64,000 nt of DNA, taken from an uncultured Clostridia bacterium. GTDB taxonomy: Bacteria > Bacillota > Clostridia > Oscillospirales > Acutalibacteraceae. The stretch covers positions 18,342 to 82,341 of the forward strand of contig CANRNQ010000008.1 of NCBI GenBank assembly GCA_947632045.1, read 5' to 3'. Each line of letters starts with the position of its first letter. The first letter of the stretch is position 1. The position numbers and the translations under genes are program-made. The notes beneath the pieces were generated by a model. The model was not told the origin of the DNA. It did no database searches and saw only the letters and a program-made list of their open reading frames with translations. This document shows, piece after piece, positions 26,670 to 33,565 of the stretch.

Positions 26670-27134
26670 TCATATGTGAATTATGTTCGTCATTATTCCC
26701 TTGTCCGTTATGTCTATTATCCCGTAGCTCGACATCCAGCCGTGAATACTGCCGGGATTCATAATGTATAAGCCGTCCTCGTACTCGTTGAGCGCATTGT
26801 GCGTGTGGCCGAACAGAAGAATGTCGGCTCCTCTACGCCGCGCCTCGTTCTTTATCATGGAATATCCGCTCTTTACGCTGTAGGCGTGTCCGTGCGTATA
26901 CATAATTTTTTTGCCGCCGAGAGTTATTGTTTCCTCAATCGGCAGAGTTGAGCCCCAGTCGCAGTTTCCCTTGACGCTGTAAACCGCCTTGTCGGGAAAG
27001 TCGCGGCGAAGATTTTCCGACTCCCGCTCTCCGTCGCCGCAGTGTATTATGACCTCCGCGTCCATATGCGCGAGCACAGCGTTTCTCACCGAGTTATAGT
27101 CGCCATGCGAATCCGAGATAACCAAAATTCTCAA
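26670..27134 (-). CDS. metallophosphoesterase, YfcE/MJ0936 family phosphodiesterase
   Basis: This 154-residue calcineurin-like phosphoesterase contains every metal motif in order: ISDSHGD, HCGDGE, KGNCDW, THGHAY and FGHTHN. Characterised members hydrolyse artificial phosphodiesters; the natural substrate is unsettled. The start is TTG, 7 nt after GGAGGCG, giving the usual N-terminus (M)RILVISDSHG. It is monocistronic, with a candidate promoter TTGATT-16-TAGAAT at 27243-27270. Confidence 0.92.
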   Translation of the reverse strand: MRILVISDSHGDYNSVRNAVLAHMDAEVIIHCGDGERESENLRRDFPDKAVYSVKGNCDWGSTLPIEETITLGGKKIMYTHGHAYSVKSGYSMIKNEARRRGADILLFGHTHNALNEYEDGLYIMNPGSIHGWMSSYGIIDITDKGIMTNIIHI

Positions 27135-27242
27135 GGCTACGCCTCCTTATTACAGCTTAAAAGTAAAATAGTATTTAATCCTAACGAAAAAGTATTTTTT
27201 CTGTCAAAATCGGGCTTATCGCGAAGCAGAATATTCATCATT

Positions 27243-27270
27243 ATTCTACTATACAAATGAAAAAAATCAA
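27243..27270 (-). promoter_or_regulatory. candidate promoter of the phosphodiesterase gene
   Basis: TTGATT (27265-27270) and TAGAAT (27243-27248) on the minus strand, 16 bp apart. The remaining intergenic DNA to 27449 has a weak ACGG/CCGT hairpin with a T-run (about 27374-27395) and a TATTAT at 27347 facing the plus-strand module. Confidence 0.45.
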
Positions 27271-27449
27271 GCGTTAATTTGTCAAAATTTTGACTGAATG
27301 TAAACAAGGATTATTGTTGCTTGTTTCAGCTCGGAGCCGATTTTTATATTATACTTGCACGCAGCTAATAAAAGACGGGGCGCGCCGTTATTTTTTTCAA
27401 TCTGCGCTCATATACATTTGTTAAAGTTCTATTTTCAGGTGGTGTTCTT

Positions 27450-27698
27450 TTGAATAATAACAACAATTTTGACGAATTACTCAGACGCGCCGGCGAAAGC
27501 ATGGGGACCTCTCCAGATAAGCTTGAACAGGCGGCAAAAGACGGCAAGCTCGGCGGCTTGCTGAAGGGTATGGACAAAAATACGCTTACACAGGTTGAAA
27601 AAATACTGAAGGACAGAGAACAGACGGAAAAAATACTTAATTCGCCGCAGGCGCAGGAGCTGATGAAAAAGCTGAAAAAGAAAAGAGGGAGCGACTAA
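27450..27698 (+). CDS. small conserved-looking protein of unknown function (module gene 1)
   Basis: An 82-residue, highly charged, helical protein with no signal peptide. I do not recognise its function. It carries EKILNSPQAQELMKKL, a motif echoed in the next protein as SKILNDPQAMEQIKSM, so the two may be distant relatives or share a binding partner. The start is TTG after AGGTGGTG. The stop codon touches the start of the next gene, so translation is coupled. Confidence 0.7.
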   Translation: MNNNNNFDELLRRAGESMGTSPDKLEQAAKDGKLGGLLKGMDKNTLTQVEKILKDREQTEKILNSPQAQELMKKLKKKRGSD

Positions 27699-28070
27699 GT
27701 GGACGATTTTTCCGACCAAATATCAAAGATATTGAACGACCCGCAGGCAATGGAGCAAATCAAGAGTATGGCGGGAATGCTCGGCGCACAGCAAGGCCAT
27801 GAGCCGCCGCAGCCGCCTCCTCAGCCGCAGGCGCCGCAATATGGCTCTGCAAACGGCGGCAATATGATCTCGCCGGAGATGCTCGGCGCTATGAGCAGGA
27901 TTATGCCGCTTTTGTCCGAGTACAAAAGGGAGGATAACGGCACGCGGCTTTTGGCGGCGCTGCGCCCGTTTTTGAGCCGCGACAAGCAAAAGAAGCTTGA
28001 CGAGGCGACAAGAATGCTTCAAATGATGCGTTTTTTGCCGATGATAACGAAGCTCGGCGGAATGGGGTGA
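27699..28070 (+). CDS. protein of unknown function with Pro/Gln-rich linker (module gene 2)
   Basis: A 123-residue protein with three parts: an N-terminal helix with ILNDPQAMEQIKSM, a PQPPPQPQAPQ linker, and a helical C-terminus with LLSEYKREDNGTRLLAALRP and MRFLPMITKLGGMG. It starts with GTG immediately after the TAA of gene 1. No membrane segment is visible. I know of no function; the tight spacing says it works with its neighbours. Confidence 0.7.
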   Translation: MDDFSDQISKILNDPQAMEQIKSMAGMLGAQQGHEPPQPPPQPQAPQYGSANGGNMISPEMLGAMSRIMPLLSEYKREDNGTRLLAALRPFLSRDKQKKLDEATRMLQMMRFLPMITKLGGMG

Positions 28071-28071
28071 T

Positions 28072-28434
28072 ATGATGCCGCAGAATATCAGCGACCCGAT
28101 GCAGCGCGAGGCTGTCAGGCGAATGCAGGAGCTGCACGGCAGGGCGACAAAAAGGCCGCCTGAAAGGCAGCCGGAGAATAAGGAAAACGAAAGAGATGAA
28201 GCGCCTAAGGAAAACGTCGGGAAGGAGCTTGATGGTAGTCTTATCGGCGGAGGCGATATCGAGCCGAAACCGCCGCAAGGTGAGAAGCCATTTTCGCCGG
28301 GAGCTTTTCCGGCGGAGCTGAAAAATCTGCTTGAGGATCGCGACCAAGGTCTTATTCTGATACTGATAATTCTCCTTATGGGGGAGCAAAGCGATACCAG
28401 TCTTCTTATGGCTCTCGTGTATTTGATTTTGTGA
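28072..28434 (+). CDS. predicted C-terminal membrane-anchored protein of unknown function (module gene 3)
   Basis: A 120-residue protein. Residues 1 to about 75 are polar and rich in Glu, Lys and Pro; the C-terminus LILILIILLMGEQ..LLMALVYLIL is strongly hydrophobic, enough for one or two short membrane segments broken by an acidic turn. It starts 1 bp after gene 2 ends, behind GGGGTGAT. Possible role: anchoring the module to a membrane. A sporulation link is plausible from the taxon but not shown by the sequence. The stop codon abuts repeat copy F. Confidence 0.65.
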   Translation: MMPQNISDPMQREAVRRMQELHGRATKRPPERQPENKENERDEAPKENVGKELDGSLIGGGDIEPKPPQGEKPFSPGAFPAELKNLLEDRDQGLILILIILLMGEQSDTSLLMALVYLIL

Positions 28435-28666
28435 GGCTCGCTTTTGGGGGCGGCGGCCGATTGCCCGCTCATAGTTATAGCGGGGCGGGATAGAGCCGGG
28501 CGGCGACCGTTCCGCGCCTTCGGCGCGGAACCGAAAAACGCGGCGGGCGGGGCAGCAGGCAGCATTTCTCAGGCAAATCCCTGCCCCCGCCGCGTTTTTC
28601 CGCGCGGCTGCGCCGCGCGGGTCGCCGCCCGAAACATACCTCTCAGGCACAAAGCGTAAACGAGCC
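28435..28666 (+). repeat. cloverleaf palindromic repeat, copy F
   Basis: The outer stem is GGCTCG (28435-28440) / CGAGCC (28661-28666), a different sequence from the other copies but still paired. The inner stem is CGGGCGGCGACC / GGTCGCCGCCCG. Arms are TTCCGCGCC/GGCGCGGAA, AAAAACGCGGCGGGCGGGGCAG with its complement, and GCGCGGCTGCGCCGCGC. It begins directly after the stop codon of the upstream gene. Confidence 0.88.
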
Positions 28667-28733
28667 GCCGCAAAGCGCCATAAATTTTTTTAAATATTCA
28701 TGCCTTTGTAATTTATTTTCTCCGAAAATGTGT

Positions 28734-28739
28734 TATAAT
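28734..28739 (+). promoter_or_regulatory. candidate -10 element of the lipoprotein gene
   Basis: TATAAT 30 bp before the start; no convincing -35 at the right distance (TTGTAA is 22 bp upstream). Confidence 0.4.
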
Positions 28740-28768
28740 ATAGAAAATAAATTATCGGAGGAAGAACA

Positions 28769-29281
28769 ATGAATAGAAAAATAATCGCCCTGCTGCTTGG
28801 CGGGTTTATGCTCGCGGGATTGCTCGCGGGCTGCTCAAACACTGATAACGGATCCTCGTCGCCGGATAAGCAAGGCTCGTCTGAGAGCGAGAGCTACGAC
28901 CTTTCGGCTGAGATGAAAAAGATGACCGATCAGCTTACTAAGACGGACGATTCGGCAAACATCGACCTTGATACCCTCAACAACTTTTTCTCGTCCGTCG
29001 CAAAGGCGAAGTACACGGTGCGCGGAGTGGCGTCAAATTACAACTGCGACGAGTACAACGGCTACACAATAGCCATGGTAACTCTGACAAACAACGACGT
29101 TAAATACATGGTAAGCCTTGCGGAGAAGGACGAAACGATAAAAGACGGAGAATACTTAGAGGTTCAAGGCGTTCTCGGCACAGGCATATCGGCAGATATG
29201 CAGCAGGGATATGCGACGTTTTCGCTTTCAAAGGCGGAGATATTGGATCGCGGCGACGCGGTAAAGACAAAGATGAAATAA
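28769..29281 (+). CDS. putative lipoprotein with an OB-fold-like domain
   Basis: This 170-residue protein has a lipoprotein signal peptide ending in LLAGC, with the lipidated Cys at 22, then a Ser/Asp-rich linker and a compact C-terminal domain (about 65-165). The domain pattern (YTVRGVASNYN, DGEYLEVQGVLGT, FSLSKAEIL) resembles tRNA_anti-like/OB-fold lipoproteins, inferred from strand pattern only. It should be anchored on the outer face of the membrane. Start after GGAGGAAGAAC. Single gene with its own promoter and terminator. Confidence 0.75.
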   Translation: MNRKIIALLLGGFMLAGLLAGCSNTDNGSSSPDKQGSSESESYDLSAEMKKMTDQLTKTDDSANIDLDTLNNFFSSVAKAKYTVRGVASNYNCDEYNGYTIAMVTLTNNDVKYMVSLAEKDETIKDGEYLEVQGVLGTGISADMQQGYATFSLSKAEILDRGDAVKTKMK

Positions 29282-29291
29282 ATTACATATT

Positions 29292-29318
29292 CCCGCGCTC
29301 GGAGCGCGGGATTTTCTT
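29292..29318 (+). terminator. terminator of the lipoprotein gene
   Basis: CCCGCGCTC pairs with GAGCGCGGG (29292-29310), followed by ATTTTCTT. Confidence 0.8.
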
Positions 29319-29351
29319 CGTTAATTTTCGACAAAAAACGCGCTAAAAAGG

Positions 29352-29380
29352 TTGACATTTATGCGGGCATATAATAAAAT
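29352..29380 (+). promoter_or_regulatory. promoter of the YugP-like gene
   Basis: TTGACA (29352-29357) and TAAAAT (29375-29380) are 17 bp apart. A second TATAAT lies at 29388. The leader to the start codon is about 145 nt, with no structure I recognise. Confidence 0.65.
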
Positions 29381-29534
29381 AATTTAGTATAATCCGGTCG
29401 TAAGCTGCAAAAAACTCTTGGGGGTAAGCGCAGTCGAGGCTTGATTAAGCGGAATTAACAAATCCCGCAGCAATAAAAAGGTGTTCAGCAAGCGGCGGCT
29501 TGCGAATACCGCAAAGGAAAGAGAGGCAGTTATT

Positions 29535-30344
29535 ATGGACGATTTTTCAAGTATAATTGAAGTATTTGAAGATCTCGGCAAGGGCAACGCTTCTTTGGGT
29601 ATAGCGATAGCCATTGTGGGAATCCTTATCTGCGTTATGGGCGTAATCGCGTTGGTAGTAAGCATCGTGCTTGGCGTAAAGTACTACAAGTACAACCGGC
29701 GTGAAAACAGCGCTCATCTCACGGGCGAGGAAACCGCAAGGAGGATCCTTGACCAAAACGGCTTGCAGAACATCAAGGTTAAGTCGGTCGGCTCAATGCT
29801 GTTCGGCAACAGCTACAGCCACTATTTTAAAAAGGTAAGGCTTAGAAGGCGCACAAAGGGAAAAACAAGCGTAGCCGCGCTCGCTATGGGCGCGCAGAAA
29901 TCCGCGCTTGCGGTTCTCGATAAAGAGGGCGATCCGGATATGAGAAAGCGCGTAAGGCTTTCCCCGTTTATAACGCTCGGACCGTTGGCGTTTATCCCGC
30001 TCATCGTAATCGGAGTCGTTGTTGACATTTTTCTTCTCAATTCTCAGGGCTGGTTCTTGATAGCGCTTATATGCATCGCGATGCTCTTCTATTTGTTTTC
30101 TCTGATTCTGTCTATTCTGACATTGAAAACCGAGAAAAAAGCCCAGCAGAGGGCATATGAGCTTCTCCGCGCCGGAGGAATGGCGACTGAGCAGGAGATA
30201 GAAGACTTAAAGAAGCTCTTTAAGCTCTATAATATCCAATACATAAACGATATTATAATCTCGGCTCTCGAACTGCTTTATTACGTTTTGCAGATAGTTG
30301 CCGCAGCTCAGGGCGGAAGCAGCAGCAGCTCGTCAAACAACTGA
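29535..30344 (+). CDS. YugP-type membrane metallopeptidase homologue lacking the zinc motif
   Basis: The product has 269 residues and an N-terminal membrane segment (21-48), two more at about 148-167 and 173-196, and a C-terminal hydrophobic stretch. The layout and many positions follow the YugP/zinc peptidase (PF04298-type) family: GEETARRILDQNGLQNIKV, VAALAMGAQKSALAVLDKEG, and a C-terminal EIEDLKKLFKLYNIQYINDI. The family's AHEVGHAIQ is replaced by GAQKSALAV at 119-127, so both zinc His and the catalytic Glu are gone. I infer a pseudoprotease. Start at MDDFSSII after GAGAGG; the track ORF begins 18 codons early. Confidence 0.75.
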   Translation: MDDFSSIIEVFEDLGKGNASLGIAIAIVGILICVMGVIALVVSIVLGVKYYKYNRRENSAHLTGEETARRILDQNGLQNIKVKSVGSMLFGNSYSHYFKKVRLRRRTKGKTSVAALAMGAQKSALAVLDKEGDPDMRKRVRLSPFITLGPLAFIPLIVIGVVVDIFLLNSQGWFLIALICIAMLFYLFSLILSILTLKTEKKAQQRAYELLRAGGMATEQEIEDLKKLFKLYNIQYINDIIISALELLYYVLQIVAAAQGGSSSSSSNN

Positions 30345-30397
30345 TGGCAGTAAAACAAACCGCTTAGAAAAAAATAAAGATAAAAAATGAAAAGCAA

Positions 30398-30440
30398 AGC
30401 TCCCGAACAGACTGAATTTCCGTTCGGGAGCTCTTTTATA
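30398..30440. terminator. bidirectional terminator between convergent genes
   Basis: AGCTCCCGAAC (30398-30408) pairs perfectly with GTTCGGGAGCT (30422-30432), followed by CTTTTATATTT on the plus strand and TTGCTTTTCATTTTT on the minus strand. Confidence 0.9.
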
Positions 30441-30469
30441 TTTGTGCAAGAGAGTCGCGCTGCGAACCG

Positions 30470-33217
30470 TTATGCGGCGCTCTGCCCGGAAGCTATTTCA
30501 TTGTAATCTACGGTAAACACTCTGTCCTCGGTTATCGGCCCACTATATATTTGCCGCAGCAAACCCATGGGACCGGCTGTGTCGTCCTCTATCCAGATTA
30601 TAATAGACGAAATATCCATCGGGTAAAAGTATCCTTTGGCTGTTCCGCTGTTATCGCTTGTGCTCTTACACTCTACGGTTCTTCCGGTGTCGGGATCTGT
30701 CTGAGCCACAACTCCTGCCCATACGCAGTCATCGGGCGCGTTTTGCAGGACGATATCAACCGCTATCGCTCCGTCGGGCTTTTCATAGCCGTCCCATGAG
30801 GTCGTGTCGTTGTCGAGCTGAGCCTTGTCGAAGATGGCGTTTACCGTGTCGATGTATTGCGACAGGCCGTTGCGCTTGAGCGAGTAGTCTACAAGTCCGG
30901 CAACCTCCCTGTATCTGCTTTTCGGCGTGAGAAGATACAGAGTGTCCTTCCAGACCTTGAAATTATCCGCTATGCTTATTCCGCTTTGCGACATTTGATA
31001 GCACACATAGGAGAGAACGGAATTATTCGTGTGTACTCCGCCGTGGTCGTCTACGGTCCCGCTCGGGAAGCGCGAATTCATTTCATAGAAGACGTCGCCC
31101 ACAAACTCGGGCTGAGCAAACATATGCGGATTAGCCATAGAGCGTATCGGCGTTCCCGACTGCTCGCTTATATACCAGTTTACAAAATCGGAATTGTCCG
31201 GCTCTAATTGCATCTCAATGAGATTTCCGAGTATATCGGCATATCCTTCCTCAACCGCGCCGGTGTCGTTGAGGTAAGCTCCGGAATCGTTATACGACTT
31301 TCTTATTCCGTGAGAGAACTCGTGTGCGGCAACGTCAAGAGATGTGCTTATTGGGTAGCTGCTGAACGCAAAGCAGCCAAATCCGCTGAAGGTTGACAAA
31401 AAGCCGGCGTTGTTCTGCTCCATTCCGCCTATCGAGTAACCGAAGCCTACGGCTATCGGTATACCGTTGCCGTCGAGAGAGTCGATGCCGTGAGCCTTAT
31501 AAAAGTCGTAAATCTTTCTCATGTTTTCAAAAGCGGTGACATATACCGGGTTGATATCGCCGCTGTTTTCAAAGGTGTAAACATAGAAATCGGGTACTAC
31601 GGAGCCCGGGGTGTCAAAGTAAGTCTTTTGCGAGTCTACGCACAATATCTTTCTCTCCGTATCAACAAAGTAATAGCCCGACTCGTTCCTTGCCACAGGC
31701 AGTACGACCTCTTTGCCGAAGCTGTCGGTGAAGGTCATATTCTGAGTTTCAACGTTAAAGTAAACGTCGTTGTCATATTCGCCGCTGTCGGCGTCAATGC
31801 TCGATATCGACACTATATCGAGAACGTCGCCCTGTTGAACGCTTACAAACAGCTTAAAATATTTGTTCATATCGGCGGACTGCTGGTCCTCGGTTTTGTT
31901 GCGCTGTAAATAAAACTCCCAGCATACGTTGTTATTATGTACGGATAGCTCCGACTCCTGTCCTATGTCAAGGAGAGTAAAGCCGTTCTGCTCGCTGTAA
32001 TTCGCGGCAATCTCCCTTGCCTTCTCGGAGGATACATTTATATCGTCCTCGGAAACGTCCACCATTGTCGCGGTGGGGTCTATCGAGCTTGAAAGGCAGA
32101 GTGTGTTGCCGTCCTTGTCAACGCCTATCTTTATGAACGCGTCGGACACCGTTGCAAGCCCCTGCGTTTGCGCGAAGGTGTAATATGTATCACCGTTGTC
32201 CGTAACGTCGGTTCTTACGGGATTTATCGTTATAGGATTTCCATTTACATTCAGAAGCGTCTTAACCGCTTGGAAAGAGCTTATTGCGGTCTCCCAGTTG
32301 GTGACCTTGTAGTCCGTGTATCGTCCGTTTATGAACGACACCTCGTTTGAATCTCTGTATCTGAGAACAGCCGCGTCGCCGTTGTTGAGAGCCTTTATAT
32401 CAGCCTCGGTGTTGTCGTGTATCTCCGGCTGTTCGGGGAATTCCACCGTGAGGGTAACCGTTACAGTTTCACTGCCGAGTTCAAGCTCCAGCTTGTCCTC
32501 TATAACGGTATATGCGCTCTCGTCGGCGGCTTTTGCGCTCAGCATCGGCATTGATACCGCCAAAACGGACGAGGCGAGGGTGAAGCAGAGCATAATGGAC
32601 ATCATGCGCCTGTTCTTTTTTACTATCACGAGAACCGCCGATGCGGAAACGAGAAGTACAGCGATGAGCAGTGCAATCACACCGAAGAATGAATCGTCGC
32701 CCGTGGCAATGGTGCTTTGCTGTACGGTCTTGCCGTCCGTGACGGTCGTACCGCCGGGTTTACTGTTGTCCTTGCTGTTATCCTTGCCGCTGTCGGACGG
32801 GGACGTTGAAGGCTGAGTCGGTTCGGGATTTGTCGCCGCGCTTTTCGTGGCGGGCTCCGTCGCGGCGGGAGTAGTGTCGGAGGCGGCCTCCGACTTCAGG
32901 GAAATGTTAGCCGTCAGGCTGTCGCTCTGTTCGGATTTTAGTGAAACGCCGGTTTTCTGAGTATCGCCGGAAAGCTCCGCGTTGTCGGAAACGGAGAGCT
33001 TGTAGTTTACGCCGTCTATGTCGTAATAGTTGGCGTTTTTGACCGTCGCGGTAACGGTCGCCCCGCTGTCTGTTTGAGAGTCCGCGGTGACCTCGCCGCT
33101 TATTCCGTAGGATACTGTCGCGGCGGAGGCCGTGGACATACCCGTGAAGAGCATAACGGAAACGAGAAGCAGAGAGGCTGCGAGCTTAGCCAATTTTGAT
33201 TTTGCTTTTTTCGTCAT
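30470..33217 (-). CDS. secreted M4 (thermolysin-like) metallopeptidase with internal sorting-like segment, paralogue 1
   Basis: The product has 915 residues. Signal peptide at 1-33 (cut near ASAA), an Ig-like domain to about 110, and a Thr/Pro/Ser linker. TGDD plus a hydrophobic helix and KKNRR follow (about 172-205), then a second signal-like helix ending LSAKA, a PepSY/FTP-type propeptide and the M4 catalytic domain. HEFSH is at 632-636, EEGYADI supplies the third zinc ligand and GGVHTNNS the active-site His. Thermolysin-like enzymes cut before hydrophobic residues outside the cell. Its first ~390 residues and promoter are nearly identical to paralogue 2, while the rest diverges. Confidence 0.88.
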   Translation of the reverse strand: MTKKAKSKLAKLAASLLLVSVMLFTGMSTASAATVSYGISGEVTADSQTDSGATVTATVKNANYYDIDGVNYKLSVSDNAELSGDTQKTGVSLKSEQSDSLTANISLKSEAASDTTPAATEPATKSAATNPEPTQPSTSPSDSGKDNSKDNSKPGGTTVTDGKTVQQSTIATGDDSFFGVIALLIAVLLVSASAVLVIVKKNRRMMSIMLCFTLASSVLAVSMPMLSAKAADESAYTVIEDKLELELGSETVTVTLTVEFPEQPEIHDNTEADIKALNNGDAAVLRYRDSNEVSFINGRYTDYKVTNWETAISSFQAVKTLLNVNGNPITINPVRTDVTDNGDTYYTFAQTQGLATVSDAFIKIGVDKDGNTLCLSSSIDPTATMVDVSEDDINVSSEKAREIAANYSEQNGFTLLDIGQESELSVHNNNVCWEFYLQRNKTEDQQSADMNKYFKLFVSVQQGDVLDIVSISSIDADSGEYDNDVYFNVETQNMTFTDSFGKEVVLPVARNESGYYFVDTERKILCVDSQKTYFDTPGSVVPDFYVYTFENSGDINPVYVTAFENMRKIYDFYKAHGIDSLDGNGIPIAVGFGYSIGGMEQNNAGFLSTFSGFGCFAFSSYPISTSLDVAAHEFSHGIRKSYNDSGAYLNDTGAVEEGYADILGNLIEMQLEPDNSDFVNWYISEQSGTPIRSMANPHMFAQPEFVGDVFYEMNSRFPSGTVDDHGGVHTNNSVLSYVCYQMSQSGISIADNFKVWKDTLYLLTPKSRYREVAGLVDYSLKRNGLSQYIDTVNAIFDKAQLDNDTTSWDGYEKPDGAIAVDIVLQNAPDDCVWAGVVAQTDPDTGRTVECKSTSDNSGTAKGYFYPMDISSIIIWIEDDTAGPMGLLRQIYSGPITEDRVFTVDYNEIASGQSAA

Positions 33218-33488
33218 GTTTCTTTGATCGTCCTTTCAAAATTAATGAAAATCCGCAGTATCACGGGCTTTTTGAGCGTGACGCTACGGTAAAATAATAA
33301 CATAGTTTTAATATTGGGTCAATATTATGAAGGCTTTCGTGCTGTTTTTAGGCAGAGAAAAAATAATAGAAAAATATTGTGGATAATGAACAATATGTAG
33401 TCGTAACATTTATATATATATTGCGGTATAATATCAACCATAAGCCTTTTCTATAAGCTCCCTTGTACAACAATCCGCCCGGTAAGAT
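33218..33488 (-). repeat. upstream segment duplicated with 36263-36540
   Basis: The stretch from the start codon through ATATTATGAAGGCTTTCGTG to TTGTACAACAATCC is nearly identical to the segment upstream of the second M4 gene. It carries the promoter and a further ~170 bp of conserved sequence with no obvious gene. A few point changes and a variable TA run distinguish the copies. Confidence 0.85.
33294..33322 (-). promoter_or_regulatory. promoter of M4 peptidase paralogue 1
   Basis: On the minus strand TTGACC (33317-33322) and TATTAT (33294-33299) are 17 bp apart. Confidence 0.75.
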
Positions 33489-33530
33489 TAAAAAAGACGG
33501 AGAACCGCCGCTGAAAAATAACAGCGGCGG
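33489..33530 (-). terminator. terminator of M4 peptidase paralogue 2
   Basis: CCGCCGCTG and CAGCGGCGG pair (33505-33530); the minus-strand product continues TTCTCCGTCTTTTTT. Confidence 0.8.
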
Positions 33531-33565
33531 CTCATATTGCTTTATATCTTTTACGCTAATGCCGA

